Assembly (NCBI RefSeq): GCF_008831285.2
Contig: NC_045147.1
Coordinates: 13,060,854 to 13,124,853, forward strand
Source of the DNA: Nymphaea colorata
Taxonomy: Eukaryota; Streptophyta; Magnoliopsida; Nymphaeales; Nymphaeaceae
DNA length: 64,000 nt
Direction of reading: 5' to 3'
Positions 1 through 17,766 of this stretch are shown here, in pieces. The position numbers and the translations under genes were made by a program. The notes beneath the pieces were generated by a model. The model was not told the DNA's origin. It saw nothing but the letters and a program-made list of their open reading frames with translations, and ran no database searches. The number at the start of each line of letters is the position of its first letter. The first letter of the stretch is position 1.

Positions 1-914
1 CAAGACTCAGACACGGGTGCGGGACAACAAGTGTGAACTGGATTCGCACCGAGTACAAGTCAACAAGAGTCGCGTGCGTCTAACTGAACCTGATCATTTT
101 CACTCATTTTGGACATGCATCCGACTCGTGTTTGGCTCGAGTTGGATGCAGTCAAATGGTATCAATCCTAGCCTATTGTTGCTCCTTTTTGATATTTTTT
201 ATCTTAAAATTTTTTAATGTTAAAAGGAGCATTTAGGGGACAATTGTATATCATCTTCTTCTCTTCTCCTGCACTCCTCCCTTGGGGTTTGCTGGTTCCA
301 TTCAAGTATCCAGTGTAATGGAAGATCATTTTCGGTGACTGAGGGGGTCAAATGATGGCCAGCGGCGACATGCGATGGGTCTTCCAGTGGAACGGAAGAG
401 TTTTCTGCCCTATTTTAGTAGTATTGTCATCTACATCTTTCTCAACCCTATTTCTAGCAAAATGGATGTTTCTGTATCAGTCTCTCGCTTGATTCCACCA
501 TCTTCACTTCTTCGTTGCACTCTTGAGTTTGTATTTCATTTTGTTGTGTCACCGATTCAACTAACGACTCACAGCACAGGTGCTTCTAGTTTTTTGTTTT
601 TTGTTTAAATCAATAAATGTTCATATTTGACTGTTAGTTTTTTTAACTTTCTCAATTTTGTGTTTTGCTGCAACAACTGTTATTTCTTGTTTAGCATTTT
701 TTTTCTCATTTCTGCCTGTTTTTGTTGTTTTTTTTTTTTAGTTGTTTAATGTTTGTACTTTTGAAGCATGTTAATGCTTAATATGATACATTCGTATACA
801 CAATTCATTATAACTTATAAGTACGTAATATACAATATTCATATATAATTCACCTATAAAGTGTGTAGCGTAAGAGTGTATAAACTACAATGTATACTCT
901 TACATTTGTTAATT

Positions 915-916
<2 letters not shown>

Positions 917-949
<33 letters not shown>
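917..949. repeat. (TA)n microsatellite
   Basis: An uninterrupted TA dinucleotide run of about 16 units in intergenic DNA. Confidence 0.95.
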
Positions 950-951
<2 letters not shown>

Positions 952-3900
952 AGTACCCTCGCCGCACCTAACCTACAATTTTTAGAATTTTCCACTCCAG
1001 CATTCACACCCGTGCCTCGCACCTATGTGACATAGTTGTTGATCCCCTCCTCAGCATTAGATCACCGGAGTCTGACCCTTCCATCTCTCTGTGTTTATCT
1101 CTCTGTGACTATTCCGGTCTACCATAAGCACCATCAGCAGCCTTTGATTGAACCCCTCAGGTCAGAATCTGGGGATGACCAGAACCACATTCTTGGTCTC
1201 CAAAAATTCTCCCAACTGGTGTGCTAACCTCAATGTTGGTCATGGATGATCCTTCTGGTACTCCCTGTCCGGGCTCACCTTGAACATTTTAACAACAGAG
1301 ATTTTTAGGAGGAAATTACGTACCTCCTAGAGTGGCTTTTTAGTTCTCTAGCAATGGCCATGTTACTTGTCTTCTCATGTTATGTTCGCTTTCGTGTAAA
1401 AGAAATTGTGAGTGGTCTGATTGTATAGATGGTGATTCATAGCCTTTTTTGGGCAAACAAAAGTTGGCTATGAGTCAGGTTGGCTTGTATATTAATGCTT
1501 CATTGTCATTTGTTCAGCCTTTTGTTCATTGACATATTAGCTTTACCATTTATTATACCTTTTGGATTTGCAATTTGTTTTCTTGACGATCATAATTTGG
1601 GTTGAATTTTTGGGCTTTATGCAAATTATTGTTTGGTTAAAATCAACTAGACACTGATTAATTAAAAACGCTTCATTAATTAAAAAACTCAAAATACGTT
1701 TAGAAAAGAGATGCGCATACTAAAGAGCTTTTACTATTTAGATTAATTCTTTTGGTCAATGCCTCCATGATTTCACCTTTCTTGTAAGTGTGTTTTTAGA
1801 GAAAAAGAGATGTGAAACTATACAGTGATGGGCTCTAAAAATGTATGTGTTCGAATTTTCTTCTTCTGAGAAAAACTTTTCTTTTTAACTGCACAATGGT
1901 CTTAATTCGGCCTTAAAACCGTATATACATGAAGTACTTTACAAACTCAAGTAGCTATTTGTAATTTTTCAAACATTAGATAGTTACTTATAAGTATGAT
2001 AGAAGCTAGGTGTGTATTTGTAAATTTACGAAACTATATAGAAGTACGTCTGAAGAATCATGTCGTAGACTTATCCACATATAGATAGGCCGAAGCTAAA
2101 AACCTAATAGAGATTAACAATTTTGCTCAGTGAGTCGAAATCATCTATAATTACTAGACTGAAGCTGAAAATGTTATGGAGATTACTAATTTGTTAAGCA
2201 TGATGCTCTTTTTCGTAAAAGGAGGAATTCTCCGGTCACTTTGAAACTCTTGTTGGCTTGGGAATCTGGGCCTCTGTGAACCGGACAGCTCCTTCTCCGG
2301 TCACTTTTGGCTCATTCTGAGCCTGTCCGCATCCATCATTTGCATACACAATTGAGTGGAACATATGTGGACATGGATTCTGTGAGTAAAGTGGGTTTAA
2401 TGGGAATTAGTTTGAATCATATGTGAACCAGATTTATTAAATTCGTACTTTCATTTCGAAATTAAGAAAAAAAAAACAGAGAACTCAAGAAAATGAAGAA
2501 AAAACCTAAAAAATGACAAAAAAACAGAAGTTCTAAGAGTTAGACTTCAACAGTGAATAGACAGAAAAAAAAAAGGATGGAAAGCCTTGACTTTCAAAAC
2601 GAAAGTGGCATCCTTTTCATTGATGAAATTTCAAGTGGATAGAGTCCACTGATCGAGAGTGAATCGACCAAATTCAATTGGTCGTTCAAAGAAGAATCGA
2701 CTGATTCTGGAAACTCACCACCCACCTACCACCACCAACCCAACCCCTTCGTTGGTGAGCTTCACATCGACTGATTCGATTCAAATCGTTCCCTTCAAAC
2801 CAAATTTTAGTTAACTTTGAAGATGAACCGTTTTCTCCCCCCGTTCTCTCAGTTGTTTTTTTACAGCTTCTGGTTTTAGGAGTGCTTTGATAATTTTGCA
2901 ACCTTTTTCCACCACTTCTTTACGATCTGGATAAGACGGCAGAAATTTTAAAAGTTCGAAACAAACGACCGTTAAATCTTGATCAATTCAACCCGTTATG
3001 CTGGAACAACAAGGTCGAGTGATCTGATATAGTTCTCAATGTAACTTTTACAGAATTATTGCATCCGTCCGGCAAGTCAATCCAATATACTGTCAAAACA
3101 CCAATCCAAGTCACATTATGCTATCTGAGAGTCAGATCTAGAGTTACACCTACCATGATCAGGAATTGATTTCCAATTAAAGTCCATGCGACAATATTGA
3201 AGAATTGGAGTGTTGCCTGTTTTATCGTCTTCTTCCTGTACTGCATGAAAAAGCCAGCTAGAATTAAAGGAAGACGTAACTTCTTGACAGTGGCCTTTCA
3301 ATTATTCCCTTAGACACCAATAGCTAGCGTGAAATTTGCTCTCCAATGGCTGAGTGGAATCAATAAAAGAAACTTCTAACTTTTCAAGCTCAGTGAATTC
3401 TAGTCCCCAAACCATATTCTGAGTTGGATCCTCAGATAAAAAGAGATCAGACAACCAGTTATAGCTTAGCGGGGGATGCTTCTGTGGTCTTATCTGCCTC
3501 CAATCTAGAAAGCGCAGTCTCTCTCAAAAGGAAAAAGCACCACCTCCCGCTTCATTGGCTGGAAGACCATTGCCTGGTACTTTTTAGTTTTTTTGGTAAA
3601 TTTGACTTGGAATGTTTTAAAATGTGGAAATAAAACTGAAGTATGATCTTTCGATTGGGATTCAATTTCAACAGATTGGATTTGGATTTGGATTTGGATT
3701 GGATGTCGTTATTACTTACTACCATGGAGAAATTAGGTCACAGAAATTGATTAGTTTGACCGAAACAGAAGTCAGGTTCTGATATGAAACTCACGACCAT
3801 ATCCCAATTTTTTTATGCATGAAGTTTTAGCATAGGTCAAAATCAGTTATGGGTAGGATTTAGCCAGAAAAACCTTATATATATACTGCATGCCATCAAT

Positions 3901-4062
3901 GTTTTTATCGAATACAACGACTTGAATTTGAATTATCGGAACCATCAACGTCCCTACTCTGATCTGAGGTTAGTTTCAATATGCTGACAAACCAAGATCA
4001 CTGATTTTTAAACCTTCATACAACAGAACCCAGTTACACATCCAGAAATCAGAATATTCCTA

Positions 4063-4066
<4 letters not shown>

Positions 4067-4112
<46 letters not shown>

Positions 4113-4129
4113 ATATTATATATATATAC
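4067..4129. repeat. (TA)n microsatellite, interrupted
   Basis: TA dinucleotide tract broken by two TTA steps, about 60 bp in all. Confidence 0.95.
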
Positions 4130-4333
4130 ATAATAGAGAACCGTGCGAAGGAGAACAAATGGGATCCGGAAGTGGAGAGACAGATTTTTTCAGTAATCTC
4201 CGTCATTTTGTTTGTTTCTTTCTTCCATTAAGTGTGGACAGTCCTGTCCGTTGTAGACCTCTAGGTTGAGGGTGGACCCACAGGCCTTTGTCATTTAGTA
4301 TCCATGGAAAAAATAAAAGTGTAAAAAGCAGAC

Positions 4334-4365
4334 CGAGTCAAGGTAGGGCCGAGTCAAGGTAGGGC
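4334..4365. repeat. Tandem duplication, 16 bp unit x2
   Basis: The 16-mer CGAGTCAAGGTAGGGC occurs twice head to tail without mismatch. Confidence 0.9.
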
Positions 4366-4384
4366 CTGCATGAACCATAGCTCC

Positions 4385-4520
4385 ACTTCAAAAAAATTTA
4401 AAAAAAAATTACATGTAAATTTTAAAAAATTTTACTTGTTTTATATAAAAATTTTAGAAAATGATATATTCGACCCTAATCAAAATTTAGAAACTTTAAT
4501 TCGACCCTCCTCCACCCCTG
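4385..4520 (-). mobile_element. Decayed MITE, CAGGGG-ended (hAT-like) family
   Basis: Read on the minus strand it begins CAGGGGTGGAGGAGGG and then runs through AATTAAAGTTTCTAAATTTTG and an ACAAGTAAA core to a GAAGTGGAGC end. The same order of blocks is present at 57,784-57,946 on the plus strand and, more degraded, near 39,150-39,297. The distal end is not sharp, so the boundary is approximate. Assignment to hAT rests on the CAGGGG terminus, as in the intact element at 35,398. Confidence 0.55.
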
Positions 4521-5077
4521 ATCAGGTCTCCTTAGTTTTTTAAACCAGTTTCTAAAACATTGTTTATGTGTTTGAGTGACAGGCAGTCGTGGAACCACAT
4601 ATGACATATGGGAGATGCGGGTTGTTGCTCATACCAACTCTTTAAAAATCCTTTATTTTCATATGGGCGCTTTTATTAGTCTTATTTGTTTGTATAGTGT
4701 TTGTAAAGACAAGAGAGCTTCAAAATTACTGCTCCTCCAAACAAAATTCATCGCTCTGCCATTGTTGACAACGCAAAGGACGATGTTTTCTGTGAATACT
4801 GAATAACCGGGGTGCAGGCCAAGTTATCGGCTTCCTGAGACTAACCTTTTGTCTGAATGACCTAGTCAAAACTGGGTTTTGAAAAACCTAATTTTGAGTC
4901 TCAACCATCGCCCACATGCACAATAAAAATTGTTTTTGAAGACAAAACAATGTTAAGGAAAGATATCTTGAAGTGGCCGAAGCCTGCCCGCTTATCCCCT
5001 GCTCCGAGAGTAAAACAATGGTAAGGGTGTCACTCAAACACGCCCTAGTTTGACGCGTAAACTCGTTTTCGGGAGAT

Positions 5078-5131
5078 CAAAAGGTTCATTCATACCGCTG
5101 AATCCAAAAGGTTCATTCATACCGCTGAATA
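5078..5131. repeat. Tandem duplication, 27 bp unit x2
   Basis: The block beginning CAAAAGGTTCATTCATACCG is repeated immediately with almost no change. Confidence 0.9.
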
Positions 5132-5550
5132 GAGGTCCAAAGGTCCCTCCCTTTGTCTTCGGAGTCTTTATCTCGCCTCACCATCATAAAACGTAGGAGC
5201 ATAGTACCTATGAGAATCAAACTATAAAAATATTTTCTTATATGCATCTAGCTCGACCAGCTATAATATGTCCCTTGATGCAACTCTTAAACTGATGTAC
5301 TTGTGCTACCCAAACATGCAAATTCATTCCAAGCACAGGTTGGACATTTCAGCCTCGAATTCATCGCAAAACAAAAACAAAAGAGTAGCTGCAAAAACTT
5401 TCCCAAACGAAGAAACGTGCTCGAGCACTTCATTTAAAGTAGCCGGCCGGCGAACATGTAAATTGCCATGTCAAAACATCACAGGTTCGAGTTACAATTT
5501 ATAAATGTATGGTGAGCCGCTATAGGCATGTAAACGTTCTGAGCCTGCGT

Positions 5551-9511
<3,961 letters not shown>

Positions 9512-9603
9512 CTTCTGTAGCTGATCTGTAGCTGCTGAGAAGAGCACTTGCCTTCCTTATATTGGACTCTTCCGGTGCGGGCTAAGATTCAGAAGCGCAC
9601 CCC

Positions 9604-9610
9604 CTTTATA
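9604..9610 (-). promoter_or_regulatory. TATA box of the alcohol dehydrogenase gene
   Basis: On the minus strand TATAAAG within TCCTTATAAAGGGGG lies about 95 nt upstream of the ATG at 9,511. That spacing suits a TATA box with transcription starting near 9,570-9,580. No other element was assigned. Confidence 0.6.
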
Positions 9611-9619
9611 AGGAGTCGC

Positions 9620-12600
9620 TGACACTCTTAACCAAAGGAGCTAGCGTCATAAGTATTTGATTAATGAAAACAAAAAGAAAGATTTGTGAGATATTACCGA
9701 TGCATCACAGGGACATGCACCCCATCGTTTTCGACTCTTGGCCATCCGAGACGCCGTCGGCGACGTCCTCCAGCTCAAGTGTCTGGTTTCAATGGCACGG
9801 ATGCTTAGGTCACCATCCCTGCACCTTGTCAAGTCAACCCAACTGCGGAACTCTTTTGTATTGTAAGTGAGTTGTATTCTGAATTTTAATTTCAACTTGA
9901 GCAGGTGAGAAGTGCCGTCCAAGTTGTTGGGCCACACACTAGCGGTGGCATGATTCCATATTTTCATTTGGGGTACGCATCTTAACAATTTTTTGAGCTA
10001 AAATTTTTCATTTTTAAAATGTTCAAAAATATAATTTTACCCCTATATACAATTTGCAAAAGTGCAATTGACCCGTGTAAAAAACTTTCAAACAATTTGT
10101 TTAAACATGGACTTGTCTCCTCCCACCCACTCATTTAAGACTGTGTCAGTGAGACAAAACATATTCATCTTGGCGCCACATTTTGGGAGAACTAGAGGAT
10201 CATCCCACCACCCAAAACTAGGCATGAAAGCCTCCATTCCCCTTGCTTCTTGAGTCCTGAGCTGCGTCGGTATCCCCCCCCATTCCCTTTGCTTCTGGAG
10301 TCCTGAACTGCATCAGTGTCACCGATAGAACGATGAACTCTTCAACTTGGATGTCGCGCTTTACTACCTTAAGACACAGAAGTATAACGCTCACGGGAAT
10401 CAAAATAAAAACCTACCTTTATACAGGCTCTTACTTCGACCAGCTATACTATGCCTCATGAGGCATCTTTAACACCACACTTTACTCTACAAAATGTATA
10501 TAAGGAAAAAACATAATCCTCATAAGAATCTAATAGGCACGAGTCTTGTCTCCACCACCATGTTAGTTCAGCCAAAAGGGAAATGATGCTCTTTCTCTTT
10601 CTCTTTCTCCCCTATTATTGGGAACCAAGCTCTTTCACATTTTATTAATGCACTAACACAATAAAAATAAAAAATAATGAAAGAGAAAACATACAAATAT
10701 TTATACAAATATTTATGTGGTTGAGAGAACGTTTTGATACTTCCATAGTCATCTATTAACTTTGATGTCACCTCAAAAGGCAGTTACCACATTGATACGT
10801 AAGCACAAGTCCTTTTATATGTTTAGATGCTAAGTTGGCTTTTTTGTTCCCAAATTTCCACTGACCGAATTTGGTTAATTTTTTTCAACTGATTAATCAA
10901 GATGCTTCCGTTTTGAAGTTTGTGGGGAACATCAAAAACCCGATTGCGATCATCATCAATGACCTGTGAACCGATTAAGACATTCAACCACCCCATGAAA
11001 AGTGTCCGGTGTAGGACCCGAGCCACTGTTTGGATCCATGTGTAGATATTGTGTGCACCATGTGCAATATACCCAGAAAAATCAACCAATTATATCTGAA
11101 ATTTCATCATGAGATGAAACTGAACTGTTTTAAAGTATTTATGAGGTTCATTGCATGAATCAAAAGGCAAAGCTAATTTCAAGCAACGCAATTCAAAGAA
11201 TTGTTTTAACTATTTGTTGTGTATTGCGTATGGTCTGGGGCATTTATATATTTACCGCACTATTAATAATGGCTTGTGACAATCGAGCTTCATAGATAGT
11301 GAACAAGGACGTTGTAGTTATGATCTTTGGTGACTAAAATATCTGGAATAGGACAGCAGTGCTAATAAACTTGCAATGGTATTTTTCTTTTTTTTAATTT
11401 TGGGGTCAAGACTTCTTTCCGCCCTCGAGAATGGGACATGCATCAACTAAGTCTTGTGCACCCACTAGTTGTACTCCAAAGGAATAACACCCACATGAAT
11501 TATTGAATTGATTGTCGGTCTTTTACTGTTTCGCCAGTCTGACTAGCTACACCCCTACACCCATTAAAGAATGAAAAGGGAAACCAAAAAATTGAGAATG
11601 TCACAACACTTAATTTAGATATTTGAAACTGTAATATATTAGTTTATGGGGGAGTGGAAGCCGCACATTAATCTTATTCTACTTGTCCCCCTAACAGTTT
11701 TTGTTCAAATTTCCTTGAAAATAATGAAAAACTAAAACCGGTACCGTGATAGACTTTGGCCAACAGAACTGCCATAATTAATAACTACGACACTTTTAGA
11801 AGAAAACCAAAAATGTTGTAATTTGTCAATAAGAAGGTCATGGTTCTTTTCAAATTGCATACAAGAACATAGTTCATGAGAACTATTTGTCGATCGAAAC
11901 GAGCCAATTTATTCTTCTCTTCATTGAACGACCAAGACTTAACAAAACGAAAGATATACCCTATCGTAATTCATTTGGTAAAAAAAAAGGACATGGTCAG
12001 TTGTCTGAATTATATATATATATATATGAATATACTCTACATGTTCAAAGACATTCAAATGAAAAAACAAAGGGAAACAACCACAAGTTTCTTTCTTTCC
12101 AATGATTATGCAAGGATTTAGTATGGATCCCGTATGAGTTGCATTAAAAACCAAAGCTTTCATTACTTAAAATGCATGCTAGAAAAACAATTAATTTGAA
12201 GATCTTAATTTTGCAGTACTACCAATTTGGTACAAAACATTCTTTTATTCAAGTTGGTTTGAAGGAAAAGCTTGAAATTTTAGACCGTCAGACTTTTATT
12301 AAAATATTCGCTGACTTTTTTTTTTTTTATTTGTTTCGAAAACGCATCTTGACCCAAAACGACACCGACATCCCTCACGTCTAACGTAGTGCGTAACCTT
12401 CCGTCACAATCAGCACCGTTTCTTTCGCCATATTAAGAATCCCAGATATGACGTTATGGGCACCAGTTTTGTGGCCGTCAATTGCCCCATTTCATTGTTT
12501 ATTATATCTCTCTAAAAAGTTCATGATCAATATTTGGTAAAAAGAAAACTATGTTTTTGGAATGCATGTTTTTTTAAAAAAAAAAAAATACATGTTCTAA

Positions 12601-15600
12601 ACACACTACGTTATTGTTTCGAAAAGCATTACATAATTATATATAGTATTCGATTGTTAAATCTTGAAATAGCATCTAATATCACATCCTGTTTCTTAGA
12701 ATAAAAACATAATGTTCTTACTAGATGGGTTTAAAAAATATATAATGTTTTCCTTGAGCAACTCTGACTTTGAAATGCCACTAAACAACCTTCATTTGTT
12801 CCTGGCCAATATAAAATAGACTAAATCTAGTCCTTATTAGATACGTCGTGGTTGATCCTCTCCGGCCTTCAGATGGGCACTATCATAGATGATTTTGAGT
12901 TGTTGTGAACCTTCTCTTTGGGGTTTGATTCTTCCTCACCAGCATGCATGTGGCCTTCTGAACTTCCAGTTTATATTTATTAAACAAGTGGGGATGGGTG
13001 CGATGCTTATGTCAAGCTTCTTGTCCGCACTCCATTATTCGGTAAGCTTCTCACTTCAATTTAAGCCTATACTAGCTTCAGCTGTTAGAGCTTTGACTCT
13101 CCATAAATATATAAATAAATAAAGGATCTTGCTTAAATCTACAACAGTGGTTATGACCCAACTTGTCTTCATAAGAAGTCAAATTTGTTTCTTTTCTTAA
13201 CAGTTCGTGGGATAAACTTTCGGAAATGAGGCCCGAAGGACCCCATTCTCTTTACCTCTAAGGTCTTGGGTTGCATTAGTGCCTACAACAGCAGCAGTGC
13301 ACCCTTCATCTTAGTTACCGCGATACACTACTTATGACATAGAAGTATAGTATTCATAAGAATTGAATCAATGACCTGCCTTTTCAAATACTCTTATCTT
13401 ATGCCCTTTAAGCTAAGAGAGGCGTCTCCGGCTGACCTTTGACTGACAAAAAACAAATTGAAATGCAACTAATTCCAATGCTTTCGTGGTCTTGTAAAAT
13501 TGAATTGGGATGAATGTGCGTAAGATTGCATATTGACTTTATATGGTATAATTTTAAACTGCGGTACCCAAAAGCCAGAAGTCCTATTTACATGATCGTT
13601 TTTTAGTTCAAAGTGACAAGCTACTCATAAATTAAAATTCACCATTGCTTCTCTTCAACTAATTCTTTTATTTATTGGGACCGCTAACTGCACCTTAAAT
13701 CATCTTAAAAGTCAATAATTTTGTGAAGTTTAGGAGCAGTTCTGTTTTTCAGCTGAGCATTTTTATATGACCTGAACAGGCTCTTCACAAAAAATAAAGA
13801 AAAGATTTGAACTAAAACGTTCGTCAGGTGGGTGACCATGTTAAGTACCAGTAGAACCACGTTATTTGATTATGGTCCTTAAATAGAGAAGCCAATCATA
13901 GCTGCTTTTGTTGAACAACACAACCCACTCCCATGTGGAGCTCGGGCTTCTAGTTTGGTAGATAGATCCTGACTTGCCCCCAACCAATTTCAGTTCCATC
14001 TTTAAAGGGGATAAAAATCAAGACTCTCTATCATTTCATTGGTCTCCTTTATAAGTCTTTCACAGTCTTAAATACGGAGCTAAACTTTCAGGGTATTATA
14101 CGCAATGGGCGCTCTTGTCTTTACTGGCTCTGCGGTTTAGTTCAAACAATTTTGAGTTGAAAAACAACTAAGCCACCTTTTGTTTCCTTAGGAAAACAAT
14201 GATCTGTTTTAGTGAGGTCTACCATAAATCACTCATAATATTCTTTAAAACTTCTATTAAATCTTAATTTTCCTGCCTACACTTTAATTTCCTCCCTCAA
14301 AGTGCAAAAAAACAAGCCCTAAAGGTCTCGTATGGCTAATGCACGTATCAGCAAAATCTGCCAGAGCCTGCCTAACCACCATTAGTTTGCAATTTCAAAC
14401 ACGAAAGGCATACTAGGAAGATTTTGATTCACACGAAATGATTCTTCTCTGTCTTCCGCACAAACGATCTTCTAAAAGCAAGCTGCCCCAGCAATTCAGG
14501 CTGAGTCAGGTTTAGGCATAGTTAATCATGTCTGGAATAACTAGACTAAGAATCAGATTCGATCATGAATTTTTTAAAAAAAACTGAACCTAGAACCATA
14601 TTAATAAAGGGCATCCCTCTTAATTAAGGGTGGGCATCGGGCATACTGCCCTGATATGCCAAGCTTGGGATGGTTATTTGACACTTAGGCTGGCCAGATT
14701 TTAAAAAAAAGAAAAAAAAATCACTGGGCAGCTGGCTATAACTCATCCCTCTAACACTTTTTATTATATTCTCTCTCTTTCCTTTTATATGATGCCGGCA
14801 GCTGGCTTACTTAGAAATTCTTGGCAAATCGCCGATGGCTCACTTAGAAAATTTTAGTGCATGTCTTCCTAATAAACTCTTTGCATGTAAACTAAGGGTT
14901 CCTGAGATATTAAAAAATGAAATGTTAGGAGTTTCAAATAAGGTTTGACAATCAATCGGGTATCCAACCGACATGAAGCTGATGGTTAGGTCCAGCCTGA
15001 TAACTAAGAATCTGGGGCTTGAGCTGCCAGCAAGGGCTTCCAGCCTACCCGAGCCGGGTTTGTCAAGCCTTTGCCCGGTCTGGCTCTACTCTTAATTCAT
15101 GTAATTAGATATGGATTTTGAACTTAGTTTGGATCTAATTCAGATTTGAATGCATAAATTCATAACGAAACGGGCATTCAATTGGTGGTAGATCGTGTTT
15201 CCACTACCATGCCAACGGAATCAGGTCTCTGGATTCAGGTCAGTGACACGGAATGATCTGTCCCATTGGCATCTCGCCTGAAAAGTCTCTCTTTCTTGGT
15301 AGAAAATCAAATAGCTAGGTTGGAGAATGGCTTCAGTCAGCCTGGAAATGCTTCTTAACCCTTGACCATTAATTCTGACGTTGGTGCTGGAAATAAGTTT
15401 GGATTTGGTTCACATGTAGCCTTTAATAAAAAAAATAAGAGATCACATTGACCAAGCGAACTTGATACTCGTATTTGAATATCCATCCCTTCCATATTTA
15501 GCTACTAATTGACTCCGCTTGCCCTTGTAAAATCCAAACAATTGAATTCGAATTTTATGGGCCATGAGTATCCAAACGAGATCCACTGTCGCCCCCACCA

Positions 15601-17760
15601 AATAATAATAATGCTCCACTCGTTTTCATCATAGGAGATTTCCTATATAGAACAGTGCGTTATAAGATAAGTCGGCCAAACAAATTTGAAAAAGAAAGGA
15701 TTGAAATAACTCATGATTTGGTCAATCGATGAACAATTATAAATAACAAAATTGAGATGCAGATTGTGTATAATCATTTGCTAGTTGCCTCCCTCGATCT
15801 GATTGTTATCATTTTAACAGGGACTCTCAAATGCCCTCGCACAGCCGGTCAGGAATGGATGCAACGAAAACACACAAGGCACTAATGAGATGGACCTGCG
15901 CAGATCAAACATAATAGGATCTGGTTGCCAACAAATATATTCATATTGTTCAGCTACAAAAGAGGAATCATATCATAAGTAGTCATCCACCAACTTACAT
16001 TTCTAAAGAAATCTCACATCCTCACCATCATTTGATCCCATGCGCTCCACACAACTATCAGTGCGTATATGGTGACTACCTTTTGTAACGTAGGATGACA
16101 TAATTACAAATATCCAATATATAATTTGGCAGATTACATGATCTTTCGATCATATATATATATATATGAGTGAGAGTGAGAGAGAAAGTCATAATTAATG
16201 TGAAGCTGATGAAGTCAATTGCTTACCAAATCTACAGTCACTGCGCAGCGGGTTTGCAAGCTTCGCCACTGCTAAGCGGAGTAAGAGCCATGAGATAAGT
16301 TCTAATGGTCGAGCAATCATACTGAGTGTTTCCCCTTTATAAAATATTGTGCAAATGGTGGTCTATTACGTCACTGTGCTGTACATTCGAAGGGGATGGT
16401 ACTGGTATACTCGGTTGGATAACATTCTTCCCGGAGCAACTGGTGCTTTAGGGAACTAAGGTTGAAAATATAATAGATAGCAGCAATTGGGTCCTTTCTA
16501 TATATGGTCTTTTTGTTAGAAATTTGTATGCTTTTTAACTCATTCAGGCGTAAAAATAAACTTTTCACACGTTCATCAATGACTTCAAGGAAAGAAGAGA
16601 TGTTTCTAAAGAATGGTTCAGTTGATTATGTGGACTTGATTCGTTAAGTCTTGGGCGCTTGAATGCTACATAAAAGAAAAAGCTCCTCTAACTGTTGCCC
16701 TTGTGCTTGAATGCAGGGTAAAATGCAGTCCAAACTGCATATATCCTTGAAATTAGAATAAAGCATTCAAATGCAGCCGAAGAAGAGGTGAACAACTAAC
16801 CTCCATCGGAAGAATCAATTGCTTCTTAACTTATGTTGTGCTTTACGACCTGATTTATTTATGAAAGAATTTTGTTCCTCCCCAATCCAAACAAAGTGCA
16901 ATTTCCACGTTCATCTCGCATCCAAGCCTCCATTTTCCTTAAAATAGGAAGCAATACCGTCGTCAAGAAGAGGCCAGGAAACTGTTTTCACGTCAAAAGA
17001 GACACTGCAACTTACGTGAAAATTTACCCAGCATAAGATACACATGCAATGAAATACCTAATTGTAATTAAAAAGGTCAAGACAAAAATTGGAATGAAAA
17101 GGATCCCTTGTAGAATTTCTATTATTAAGGGTTCCTTGGTTCTCAACTGGCTAGGCGCCAGCTGGGTCATTGCTTCATCCGAATAATAGATAAAACCAGT
17201 AACCCAACAAGTTATTGAACTGAAGCTGAATGGGTGATCACAATTTGCATGCAGAAAACAAGTTCTTTATATCCCTAAAATATAAGTGGGAAAGATCTTC
17301 CTGTGACAAAGATACCCATGTTTGCCATTTGGAACAATAATAGTGCATGTCTTTTTCATATAAAGGGCTAATAAGAGTATGAATAATAGATCTATAATAA
17401 AGATGCCCATGCTTGCCATTTGAGACGTTAGTTATGCATGTTTTGTTTATATAAAAGTGAGCTCTTGACTTGCTTTTTTTTTTCTTTTTTTTTTCTTAGG
17501 TAGTGATGTCGTGTTTATATAAAAGAAATGGAAGGTACGGCAAAATGTAGATCTACAATTAATAGGGAGCTATTGATGAAAATAAGTTATACAAGAAATG
17601 TAGCCTAAGAACCCTGATCAGGTGTTCTATCCTTCCAACTGCAAAGTTCTCTCAAATTTAAACTTCATAGTTTGATACTTTGATTACCATGTCCTGCTCT
17701 CATGTGCCCACCATTCGTGATAAGATGACCCAACATTCGGTAGGACTGATATCAGCATGG
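9620..17760. other. Intergenic region without recognised genes
   Basis: No family-like coding exon was seen. The stretch is AT-rich, with short poly(A)/poly(T) runs and a diverged 46 bp duplication at 10,232-10,321. Around 14,620-15,080 there is a GC-richer patch with many GGGC, CCAGC and GGCTGG words, resembling decayed transposon ends. Similar GGGCTGGCCCG-type words recur at 36.0-36.15 kb and 41.3-41.4 kb. A short (TA)n-(GA)n tract is at about 16,150-16,185. Confidence 0.5.
10232..10321. repeat. Diverged tandem duplication, about 46 bp unit
   Basis: The block CCATTCCCCTTGCTTCTTGA is followed by a second copy, CATTCCCTTTGCTTCTGGAG, after a run of C. Both continue with GTCCTGARCTGCRTCRGT. 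Confidence 0.8.
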
Positions 17761-17766
17761 AAAGCT

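Larger units (their letters stand above)
1..5550. other. Intergenic region, AT-rich, no gene recognised
   Basis: No coding exon with family similarity was found on either strand; open frames are short and low in complexity. The stretch holds two (TA)n tracts, small tandem duplications and one decayed MITE, listed separately. Around 3,670-3,710 there is a run of GGATTT-type repeats of a kind that recurs at 32.6 kb and 54.0 kb. The 3' end of the alcohol dehydrogenase transcript must lie just below 5,551, but no clear AATAAA signal was seen there. Confidence 0.6.
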
